NCBI GenBank assembly: GCA_910578935.1 | Contig: CAJTSM010000021.1 | Location: forward strand, 20,199 to 48,331 | Direction of reading: 5' to 3' | Origin: an uncultured Oscillibacter sp. | GTDB taxonomy: Bacteria; Bacillota; Clostridia; Oscillospirales; Oscillospiraceae | Length of the DNA stretch: 28,133 nucleotides | Shown here: in pieces, positions 7,907-14,423 of the stretch | Layout of the letters: every line of letters starts with the position of its first letter | Numbering within the stretch: position 1 is the first letter of the stretch | The notes under the pieces: model-generated | Seen by the model: only the letters and a program-made list of their open reading frames with translations | The model's database searches: none | Told to the model about the DNA's origin: nothing | Program-made: the position numbers and the translations under genes

Positions 7907-9712
7907 ATGATAAACCAAGACCACATCCGCAACTTTTCCATCATCGCCCATATTGACCACGGCAAGTCCACCCTGGCGGACCGGCTTCTGGAGAAGTGCA
8001 ACGCCGTCAGCCAGCGGGAGATGGAGAGCCAGCTCCTGGACAACATGGACCTGGAGCGGGAGCGGGGCATCACCATCAAGGCCCGGGCCGTGCGCCTGAA
8101 CTACACCGCTGCCGACGGAGAGGACTACGCCCTGAACCTGATCGACACTCCGGGTCACGTGGACTTCAACTATGAGGTGTCCCGGTCCCTGGCCGCCTGC
8201 GAAGGGGCGGTGCTGGTGGTGGACTCCACCCAGGGCGTGGAGGCCCAGACCCTGGCCAACACCTACCTCGCCATGGAGCACGACTTGGAGATTCTCCCGG
8301 TCTTCAACAAGATCGACCTCCCCGCCGCCAACCCGGCCCAGGCCAAGCAGGAGGTGGAGGACATCATCGGCCTCCCCGCCCTGGACGCGCCGGAGATCTC
8401 CGCCAAACAGGGGATCAACATCGACGCGGTGCTGGAGGACATTGTCAAGAACGTCCCGCCCCCCTCCGGGGACGAGAGCGCCCCCCTGAAGGCCCTGATT
8501 TTCGACAGCCAGTACGACAGCTACCGGGGCGTCATCGTCTACATGCGCCTGATGGAGGGCAGCCTCCGGGCGGGGCAGACGGTGAAGATGATGGCCTCCG
8601 GCGCAAGCTACCAGGTCATCGAGTGCGGGCACCTGCTGCCCCTTGGCATGGAGCCCTGCGAGTGCCTCCGGGCGGGGGAGGTGGGCTACTTCACCGCCTC
8701 CATCAAAAACGTTCAGGACACCCGGGTGGGCGACACCGTAACGGATGCGGCGAACCCGGCGGCGGAGGCCCTTCCCGGCTACCGGCCCGTCCAGCCCATG
8801 GTTTACTGCGGCATCTATACGGAGGACGGGTCCAAGTACCCGGATCTCCGGGATGCCCTGGAAAAGCTCCGGCTCAACGACGCGTCCCTCTCCTTCGAGC
8901 CTGAGTCGTCGGTTGCTCTGGGCTTCGGCTTCCGGTGCGGCTTTTTGGGCATGCTCCACATGGAGGTCATTCAGGAGCGGCTGGAGCGGGAGTTTGACCT
9001 GGACCTGGTGACTACATTACCTTCGGTAATCTATGACGTCTATAAAACAGATGGCAGTTTGGTCCGGGTGGATAATCCCCACAACTACCCGGACCCGGCC
9101 TCCATTGATCGGGCGGAGGAGCCCTATGTCAAGGTGAGCATCATCAGCCCCAACGACTACGTGGGGAACATCATGCCCATGTGCCAGGAGCGCCGGGGGG
9201 AGTTTAAGGACATGCAGTACCTGGACACCCATCTGGTGGAGCTCCACTATCAGATGCCGCTGAACGAGATTATTTATGATTTCTTCGATACCTTGAAAGC
9301 CAACACAAAGGGCTACGCCTCCCTGGACTACGAGCTGTCGGGCTACCGGCCCAGCGAGCTGGTGAAGGTGGACCTCCTCTTAAACGGCGACCAGGTGGAC
9401 GCTTTGAGCTTCATTGCCCACAAGGACAAGGCCTATCCCCGGGCCCGGAAGCTCTGCGAGAAGCTGAAGGAGAACATTCCGCGGCAGCTCTTCGAAGTGC
9501 CGGTACAGGCGGCCATTGGCGGAAGGGTCATTGCCCGTGAGACGGTGAAGGCCATGCGGAAGGACGTGTTGGCCAAGTGCTACGGCGGTGATATCACCCG
9601 GAAGAAGAAACTGCTGGAAAAGCAGAAAGAGGGCAAGAAGAAAATGCGCTCCCTGGGCAGCGTCCAGATTCCCACGGAAGCCTTCCTGGCGGTGCTGAAG
9701 CTCGACGAGTAA
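7907..9712 (+). CDS. lepA: Elongation factor 4 (LepA)
   Basis: Ribosome-associated translational GTPase that acts in initiation or back-translocation. The 601-residue protein is full length. The P-loop AHIDHGKST is at residues 14-22, RGIT (G2), DTPGH (G3) and NKID (G4) follow, and the LepA-specific C-terminal domain ends with GSVQIPTEAFLAVLKLDE. The start ATG has AAGGAGG about 9 nt upstream. No promoter or terminator is evident in the 34-nt gap after the preceding gene, so it may be read from the upstream operon. Downstream lies a large repeat, not the hrcA/hemW cluster that often neighbours lepA in Firmicutes. Confidence 0.97.
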   Translation: MINQDHIRNFSIIAHIDHGKSTLADRLLEKCNAVSQREMESQLLDNMDLERERGITIKARAVRLNYTAADGEDYALNLIDTPGHVDFNYEVSRSLAACEGAVLVVDSTQGVEAQTLANTYLAMEHDLEILPVFNKIDLPAANPAQAKQEVEDIIGLPALDAPEISAKQGINIDAVLEDIVKNVPPPSGDESAPLKALIFDSQYDSYRGVIVYMRLMEGSLRAGQTVKMMASGASYQVIECGHLLPLGMEPCECLRAGEVGYFTASIKNVQDTRVGDTVTDAANPAAEALPGYRPVQPMVYCGIYTEDGSKYPDLRDALEKLRLNDASLSFEPESSVALGFGFRCGFLGMLHMEVIQERLEREFDLDLVTTLPSVIYDVYKTDGSLVRVDNPHNYPDPASIDRAEEPYVKVSIISPNDYVGNIMPMCQERRGEFKDMQYLDTHLVELHYQMPLNEIIYDFFDTLKANTKGYASLDYELSGYRPSELVKVDLLLNGDQVDALSFIAHKDKAYPRARKLCEKLKENIPRQLFEVPVQAAIGGRVIARETVKAMRKDVLAKCYGGDITRKKKLLEKQKEGKKKMRSLGSVQIPTEAFLAVLKLDE

Positions 9713-9760
9713 CCTCATCGGGGATTCTCCTTGCGCTGACGCGCGGGGGAGATTGGATGC

Positions 9761-10420
9761 CAGCGATGGCTGGTTCATTGCACCCCCCCATGTCGTCGGA
9801 AGAAATTCCGCTCTGTTCCGTCCCCGCCTGACGGCGAGGACTCCACCCGCTCCATTCCTTCCTCCTCTCCCCACGCGGCAGGCCGCGCGGGGGCCCCTGT
9901 TTTGTGAAAAGAGACTGCGTCCTAAGACGCGTGTCGGAGGCCAACCGCCGCAAAGCGGCGGCTCTTAGGCCGCAGACGAATGCGCCGTGCACGGTGGAAG
10001 AGAGAAAACAGGGGCGCGGCTGGGATACAGACCGTTTGATACGCAAGTCTTCGGGCCGCGGCGTAGATTGAGCGGGGGCTTTGGAGGTCGATGCAAGGCC
10101 CGCTCTCCCGTCTTCGCTGCCGCTAACCTGGCGCTTTATAAAGCAGAAGGGTCTACCGAGTAAGATCGGTAGACCCTCTTTCTTCATCAATTGCCAAGGT
10201 GCGGCAGCAAAAAGAGGAGCTGGTCCATTCGATGACCTCCAAAACTCCCGCTTGCACAACGCCGCGGGCAGAAGACATGCGTACTCGGAGGGATAGCTCT
10301 TGCGCGCTCTCGTAAACGCGTCCCCTTGCTTTTCTCTTTTGGACCGTGCACGGCCCGTTTTCTCTTTTCATTCGGGAATGAAAAGAGAAAATGGGGGGTG
10401 CAATGAACCAGCCATCGCTG
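9761..10420. repeat. Large imperfect palindromic repeat element, non-coding
   Basis: About 660 bp between lepA and the ferredoxin gene. The ends 9761-9791 and 10391-10420 are inverted repeats differing by one base in a C/G run. Inside, 10039-10123 and 10201-10285 are a second imperfect inverted pair about 85 nt long, centred on a perfect hairpin at 10149-10176. Other nested hairpins include 10358-10373 with 10376-10391 (16 bp perfect), CCGCCGC/GCGGCGG near 9947, and GCCCCTGTTTT near 9893 inverted near 10007. Open frames here are low-complexity, lack convincing ribosome sites and follow the repeat symmetry, so I do not call genes. It resembles a dispersed palindromic or MITE-like element; copy number elsewhere is unknown. 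Confidence 0.75.
10149..10180 (+). terminator. Central hairpin of the palindrome, terminator-like
   Basis: A perfect 11-bp stem (GGGTCTACCGA, 10149-10159, with 10166-10176) and a 6-nt loop, followed by TCTTTCTT. It may serve as the lepA terminator, but it also sits exactly at the centre of the inner inverted repeat. Confidence 0.6.
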
Positions 10421-10482
10421 AGCAGAAAGCCGCCCCGCCCGCCAGGGCGGGCCCCAGCCCCACCCTTGGCAAGGGTATCTCC

Positions 10483-10662
10483 TCACCCAATGCTGATGGC
10501 ACTCACCGGGCACTCGTCCCGGGCGGACTGCGCCGCATCCAGCATCCCGTCGGGTATCTCCCCGCCGTGGGCGAAGCCGTCATCCCCCATGGAAAATACC
10601 TCCGGGCAGTTCCCGGCGCACAGGCCGCAGCCGATGCAGCTTTCGTTAACCGTCGCGTTCAT
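10483..10662 (-). CDS. Single-cluster [4Fe-4S] ferredoxin
   Basis: A 59-residue electron carrier. The start ATG ending at 10662 follows TAGGAGAC by about 8 nt; a longer reading of 14 residues lacks a ribosome site. SCIGCGLCAGNCPEVF gives Cys9, Cys12 and Cys15, and DECPVSAI gives Cys51. These four are the expected ligands of a mono-[4Fe-4S] ferredoxin of the Thermotoga/Desulfovibrio type. Cys19 is present, but the partner that forms a disulfide in Thermotoga ferredoxin is Ala here (AlaAla at 43-44). A terminator hairpin lies only 23 nt upstream of the ATG, after the decarboxylase operon. The partner enzyme is unknown; the radical-SAM maturase nearby needs reduced electrons, but that link is only a guess. 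Confidence 0.92.
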   Translation of the reverse strand: MNATVNESCIGCGLCAGNCPEVFSMGDDGFAHGGEIPDGMLDAAQSARDECPVSAISIG

Positions 10663-10683
10663 AAAAATGTCTCCTATCCGATC

Positions 10684-10715
10684 AAAAAATCTGCCCCGTC
10701 CCAAGGGAACGGGGC
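10684..10715 (-). terminator. Terminator between decarboxylase operon and ferredoxin gene
   Basis: On the minus strand GCCCCGT(T)CC pairs with GGACGGGGC (10693-10715), followed by AGATTTTTTG. It ends the leftward SCIFF-decarboxylase operon, or acts as a leader attenuator for the ferredoxin, whose ATG is 22 nt beyond the T-run. I see no strong promoter between it and the ferredoxin. Confidence 0.75.
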
Positions 10716-10752
10716 GGCACGGCTAGTGTGCCTCATTTTTTGATTTTCAATC

Positions 10753-10935
10753 TTTTAAAGAAGCACTGATCCCATCAATATGTGTGGATTGCCAGCCGAA
10801 TTTTCCGCCCGGCAAGGCAAACATCCGCAAAATCCCAACGAATTTCAACGTTTTTTAACGCGGTCCCGGCGGAAAAAGGCACTCTGAGACGGCGTTTCGC
10901 ATTTTTAAACAAAGCCTGAATCAGCGCTTTCTTAA
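10753..10935. repeat. Degenerate MITE related to the 23.2-kb element
   Basis: The ends 10753-10770 and 10918-10935 are imperfect inverted repeats resembling the terminal repeats of the 23223-23395 element (core AAGAAGCACTGAT versus AAGGAAGCGCTGA). The interior also aligns by eye: CGCAAAATCCCAACG against CGCAGGAATCCCGACGG, followed by matching ATTTCAA(C/G)G segments. Its right end supplies the stop codon of the decarboxylase gene. The region holds no gene. Confidence 0.6.
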
Positions 10936-12267
10936 CACATCCACGGCCTCCACACCATAATACCGGAACAGCGCCAAGGCCTCCTCCCCGATCCGCTCCC
11001 CGGACACGGCCACAGGCACTGCCGGGGGGCAGGCTACCGTGGGCGCACCGCAGATCCGGCCCAGGCTTTTTTCAGCCGGGACGGTTTCCTGGGGGGCGAA
11101 AAGGGCCTCCCGGACGGACGCCGCCCGCTCCCCCATGGCCGGGGCTCGGGCGGGACGGAGACGGGCGGGCCCCGGGACGGCTGCTCCCACTGCGCGGGCC
11201 GCAATTCCCAGGGCTTCCTCATCCGTAGACCCGGAGGCCATGAGAACGCAGAAATCACGGTCCGCGTACTCCGGCTCCACGCCCCCGGCCCGCAGAAGGT
11301 CCGCCAGGGCAAAACCCTCCCAGCCGGAGCGGGAGGCGTCAAAGGTAAGCTTCAGGGGTTCCGTCCCCGCGAAGCTCCAGCCCCGGGCGGACAATTCCCG
11401 CTTTACCTCCGCCAGGCCATAGGCGGCGGCCTGAATCCGCTTCGGTCCTTCCCCGGCAAGATACGCATTGCACAAGTCCAAAGACGCCAGGGTCAGGTAC
11501 GACGGACTGGTGGAGCCGAAGAGGGCCAGGGCCGCCCTGGCGTTCTCACGGAGCGCCGTCGGGGCGGTCTTGGAAATGTGCAGATACGCTCCCCCGGTGA
11601 GGACCGGCAGAGTCTTGTGGGCAGAACCGCAGCAGAGGTCCGCCCCCTGGTCCAGGGGGTGGAGGGAAGGGCTTAAAAACCGGAGATAGGCCCCGTGGGC
11701 ATTGTCCACCAAAAGCAGGGTCCCGTAACGGTGGCAGACCCCCGCCAAAGCCGGGATGTCCTGGAGGTTTCCCAGGTAGTCGGGGCTGGTGACATAGACG
11801 GCGGCGGGCGGCGCGGGCAGGGAAGCCAGGGCCTTTTCCAAGCCCGCCGCCGTGACGGGGCAGGCGCAGAGGGAGCCCGTCCTCCCCTCCGGCCATAACC
11901 ACACCGGCTCAAAGTCCAGCAGAGCGGCGGCGTGGACGAAGGACTTGTGGACGTTCCGGGCGGCCAGGATCACCGGCGAAGCCCCTGCCGGGCGGTTCTG
12001 GAGGGCCAGGAACAGCATGGCCTTGATACACTGGCTGGAGCCCCCGGTGGAGTAAAACGTGGCGGCGGAGCCGAAGAGGACGGCGGCGTTTTGCTCACTC
12101 TTGGCGATGATGCCGGAGGCCTCGTACAGGGAGTCCGCACCGGAGATTTCCGTGATGTCCCACGCCTCACAGCCTAAGGGCCCGGAGCCCTTGTGCCCCG
12201 GCATGTGGAGGCGGGCCGTACCGGACGCGGCGTAGGCGCGGAGAAAATCCGCCAAGGGGGTGGTCAT
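10921..12267 (-). CDS. Orn/Lys/Arg decarboxylase-family PLP enzyme
   Basis: A 448-residue fold-type I PLP protein of the Gram-positive Orn/Lys/Arg decarboxylase type (SpeA/YaaO-like). MPGHKG (residues 22-27) is the family N-terminal signature. VDNAHGAY holds the PLP-ring Asp188, and GSAHKTLPVLTGGAYLH holds the Schiff-base Lys218. The start is fixed by an ATGA overlap with the maturase stop. The large domain is intact, and the C-terminal part (ACPPAVPVAVSGERIGEEALALFRYYGVEAVDVLRKR) matches the family end. The product could be agmatine, cadaverine or putrescine; substrate cannot be read from sequence. The terminal residues LRKR and the stop codon come from the end of a MITE-like repeat. Translational coupling to a SCIFF maturase is notable. 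Confidence 0.9.
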   Translation of the reverse strand: MTTPLADFLRAYAASGTARLHMPGHKGSGPLGCEAWDITEISGADSLYEASGIIAKSEQNAAVLFGSAATFYSTGGSSQCIKAMLFLALQNRPAGASPVILAARNVHKSFVHAAALLDFEPVWLWPEGRTGSLCACPVTAAGLEKALASLPAPPAAVYVTSPDYLGNLQDIPALAGVCHRYGTLLLVDNAHGAYLRFLSPSLHPLDQGADLCCGSAHKTLPVLTGGAYLHISKTAPTALRENARAALALFGSTSPSYLTLASLDLCNAYLAGEGPKRIQAAAYGLAEVKRELSARGWSFAGTEPLKLTFDASRSGWEGFALADLLRAGGVEPEYADRDFCVLMASGSTDEEALGIAARAVGAAVPGPARLRPARAPAMGERAASVREALFAPQETVPAEKSLGRICGAPTVACPPAVPVAVSGERIGEEALALFRYYGVEAVDVLRKR

Positions 12268-13652
12268 ACTTCCTCCGCCTCTTCCGCCAGAGCGGCCTGG
12301 AGCATGACGGCACACTCCATCCGCTTGCGAAACAGCTCGCAGCCCGCCTCATAGACCCCCCGGATGGAGCCGGAGGCGTGGTAGGCGTTGGCGGCGCAGC
12401 CGCCGGAGCAGTAGAGCTTGGCCCAGCAGTCCGCGCACTCGGGCCGGGCGTAAGCGTTGCAGGAGCGGAACTCCTCCCGCAGGGCGGTATTCGTCACACC
12501 CTGCCACACGTCTCCCAGCTTGTACGCCTCTTCCCCCACAAACTGGTGACAGGGATACAGATCCCCCCAGGGGGTGACCGCCATGTACTCCGTGCCGGAG
12601 CCGCAGCCGGAAACCCGCTTGTAGACGCAGGGCCCCCCGGTCAGGTCCAACATATAATGGTAAAAGGTGATGGGGCGGCCCTCTTTATGGCGCTTGAGCA
12701 TTTCCACGGCCAGCAGCTCGTACTGGTTCTTGACAATCTCCAAGTCATCCGCCGTCAGGGCCGCCGGGTCCCCGGGGGCGCAGACCACCGGCTCCATGGA
12801 AAGCTCGCTGAAGCCCAGGTCCGCCATGTGGAAAAGGTCCTTCGTGAAGTCGGGATTCCGGTGCGTGAAGGTACCCCGCATGTAGTACCGGGTGCCCCCC
12901 CGGGCCTCCACCAGCTCCTGAAACTTGGGGACGATGCGGTCATAGCTGCCGTTTCCCGCATAGTCCACCCGGAGGGCGTCGTGGATCTCCTTCCGCCCGT
13001 CCAGGGAGAGGACCACGTTGTCCATCTCCCGGTTGGCAAAATCGATGACGTCTTCGTCAATCAGCATTCCGTTGGTGGTGAGGGTAAAACGGAAACGCTT
13101 GTGGCAGGGTCCTTCCCGGGTCCGGGCGTAAGCCACCAGGTCCTTCACCACCTGCCAGTTCATCAGCGGCTCGCCGCCAAAGAAGTCCACCTCCAGGTTT
13201 GTCCGGCTTCCCGAGCGGGCGATGAGGAAGTCCAGGGCCTGCTTTCCCACCTCGAAGCTCATGAGGGCCCGGTCCCCGTGGTACTTGCCCTGGCTGGCGA
13301 AGCAGTAGGAGCAGTTGAGGTTGCAGGTGTGGGCCACGTGAAGGCACAGGGCCTTTACCACGTCCCCGGAGCGCTCTTTAAAGGTCCCGGCGAGATCCGC
13401 GAAGGTATCCGGCGTATAAAGCTGCCCAGACTGTACCAGGGTTTCCACGTCGGCCAGGCACTCCCGGATCTCCGCCTCCGTCACGTCGGGACGGTCCGGG
13501 TACTTGGCCAGCAGGGTCTTCACAATTTCCTCCGCCGGGCGGTCCGGATAGAGGGCAATGACGTCATAGGCCACTTCATCCACCACGTGGACGCCGCCGG
13601 AGCAGCTGTCCAAAACGATGTTGTAGCCGTTCAGCTTGTATTGATGTACCAT
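12264..13652 (-). CDS. SCIFF peptide maturase, radical SAM/SPASM thioether-forming enzyme
   Basis: A 462-residue enzyme that installs a Cys-to-alpha-carbon thioether in the SCIFF peptide (CteB type). Residues 1-95 resemble the peptide-recognition (RRE) domain (MVHQYKLNGYNIVLDSCSGG). HTCNLNCSYCFAS is the CX3CX2C SAM-cluster motif, Cys110, Cys114 and Cys117. FFGGEPLMNW is the GGEP SAM-binding motif. The C-terminal SPASM domain has CGSGTEYMAVTPWGDLYPC, CNAYARPECADCWAKLYCSGGC and a final Cys for two auxiliary [4Fe-4S] clusters. The precursor gene lies 92 nt upstream, separated by a terminator that probably lowers maturase levels relative to the peptide. GCGGC-rich codon use matches the neighbours. 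Confidence 0.96.
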   Translation of the reverse strand: MVHQYKLNGYNIVLDSCSGGVHVVDEVAYDVIALYPDRPAEEIVKTLLAKYPDRPDVTEAEIRECLADVETLVQSGQLYTPDTFADLAGTFKERSGDVVKALCLHVAHTCNLNCSYCFASQGKYHGDRALMSFEVGKQALDFLIARSGSRTNLEVDFFGGEPLMNWQVVKDLVAYARTREGPCHKRFRFTLTTNGMLIDEDVIDFANREMDNVVLSLDGRKEIHDALRVDYAGNGSYDRIVPKFQELVEARGGTRYYMRGTFTHRNPDFTKDLFHMADLGFSELSMEPVVCAPGDPAALTADDLEIVKNQYELLAVEMLKRHKEGRPITFYHYMLDLTGGPCVYKRVSGCGSGTEYMAVTPWGDLYPCHQFVGEEAYKLGDVWQGVTNTALREEFRSCNAYARPECADCWAKLYCSGGCAANAYHASGSIRGVYEAGCELFRKRMECAVMLQAALAEEAEEV

Positions 13653-13697
13653 GAGTTCCTCCCAAGCCGCCCGGAAGGGGCGGCAGTCTTGTGACGG

Positions 13698-13725
13698 AAA
13701 AAGCGCCGCCTGAGAGGCGGCGCTT
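13698..13725 (-). terminator. Internal terminator/attenuator between SCIFF peptide and maturase
   Basis: A perfect 10-bp stem (AAGCGCCGCC, 13701-13710, with 13716-13725), 5-nt loop, then TTTCC on the minus strand. It lies 19 nt past the SCIFF stop and upstream of the maturase, so most transcripts should carry only the precursor. Confidence 0.85.
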
Positions 13726-13744
13726 CAGCTGTGAATACAGGTTT

Positions 13745-13885
13745 TTACTTCTGCTCGCACTTCTGGTTTGCGACGCCGCAGCTGGTCTTGCAGGCAGACT
13801 GGCAGGAGGTCTGGCACTCGCCGCAGCCGCCCTTCTTGGCGCTCTCGCAGAGGCTGCGGGTTTCCAGGGTCTTGATTCTCTTCAT
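13745..13885 (-). CDS. scfA: SCIFF (six-cysteines-in-forty-five) RiPP precursor
   Basis: A 46-residue cysteine-rich precursor read directly from the minus strand: it begins MKRIKTLETRSLCESAKKGG and continues with CGECQTSCQSACKTSCGVAN, ending QKCEQK. Cysteines are at 13, 21, 24, 28, 32, 36 and 43. This is the near-invariant SCIFF pattern of Clostridia, and the maturase follows. GGGAG lies 8 nt before the ATG. In the C. thermocellum homologue CteA, as I recall, CteB joins Cys32 to Thr37. Here residue 37 is Gly (codon GGC), so the acceptor must be Gly37 or another residue. The physiological role of SCIFF peptides is not established. Confidence 0.95.
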   Translation of the reverse strand: MKRIKTLETRSLCESAKKGGCGECQTSCQSACKTSCGVANQKCEQK

Positions 13886-13952
13886 GATCGTTACTCCCAT
13901 CTGATAGAATTTGAACGCGCCGCCGGGCCCGCTGAGGGGAAGCGGCCTATTG

Positions 13953-13989
13953 TTTGTGCAAGTTTAGCACAAAGCCGCCGGAAAGTCAA
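13953..13989 (-). promoter_or_regulatory. Promoter of the SCIFF operon with palindrome over the -10
   Basis: Minus strand TTGACT (13984-13989), 17-bp spacer, TAAACT (13961-13966). The -10 lies in the centre of an inverted repeat TTTGTGC-N7-GCACAAA (13953-13973), a plausible operator. The -35 overlaps the stop codon of the LspA-like gene, so the operon starts exactly where the previous unit ends. Confidence 0.75.
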
Positions 13990-14423
13990 GAGGGCCGGGA
14001 ACCTTCGCCGCCCCCGCGGTTCCGCCAAAGGCAGAGCATGCCGCCGGTGAAGACGCACAAGTCCGCCAGATTGAAGACATAGCGGTCCAGGGGTTTGGGC
14101 GCCCGGGGGAACTGAATATAATCGCAGACCCTCCCCGACTGAAGCCGTTCCCGGAAGTTGCTGAGCCCTCCGCCCAAGATCAGCCCCGTCCCCAGGGGAC
14201 AGCGCCGCCGCCGGGCCCACAGCAGCCCCAGCGCCGCCGCCGAAGCCGCAGGCAGCGCTCCGGCCGGAATGGGCAGGCCGAAAGCCGCCCCCTCGTTCCA
14301 AAGGGTGTTCAGCCGGACCCGGCCCCCCAGGCGGTCCTCCTTCCGGAAGCTGGTTCGGTCCAGATACCGCCGGGCGGCGGCACAGCCGGAATACGCCGCC
14401 AGCGCGGTAAATACGGTTTTCAT
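13986..14423 (-). CDS. Signal peptidase II-like protein (LspA family)
   Basis: A 145-residue membrane protein of the LspA fold, which removes lipoprotein signal peptides at the membrane. The family blocks can be seen: NEGAAFG (43-49), GGGLSNFRERLQSGRVCDYIQF with catalytic-type Asp101, and FNLAD with Asp121. Two or three hydrophobic spans surround them. In the usual GN..DR block the acidic residue is Glu92 (NFRER), a conservative change. The N-terminus is shorter and less hydrophobic than in standard LspA, so it may be a divergent paralogue. It begins in an ATGA overlap with the GTPase-NYN gene, indicating coupled translation. No rluD-type neighbour of canonical lspA is present. Confidence 0.75.
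   Translation of the reverse strand: MKTVFTALAAYSGCAAARRYLDRTSFRKEDRLGGRVRLNTLWNEGAAFGLPIPAGALPAASAAALGLLWARRRRCPLGTGLILGGGLSNFRERLQSGRVCDYIQFPRAPKPLDRYVFNLADLCVFTGGMLCLWRNRGGGEGSRPS

Noticed and set aside
9594..10259. A 221-residue minus-strand frame across the lepA end and the palindrome
   Set aside because: It overlaps the real lepA 3' end and follows the repeat symmetry, with no fold or start signal. Similar frames in the repeat arms are translations of the repeat.
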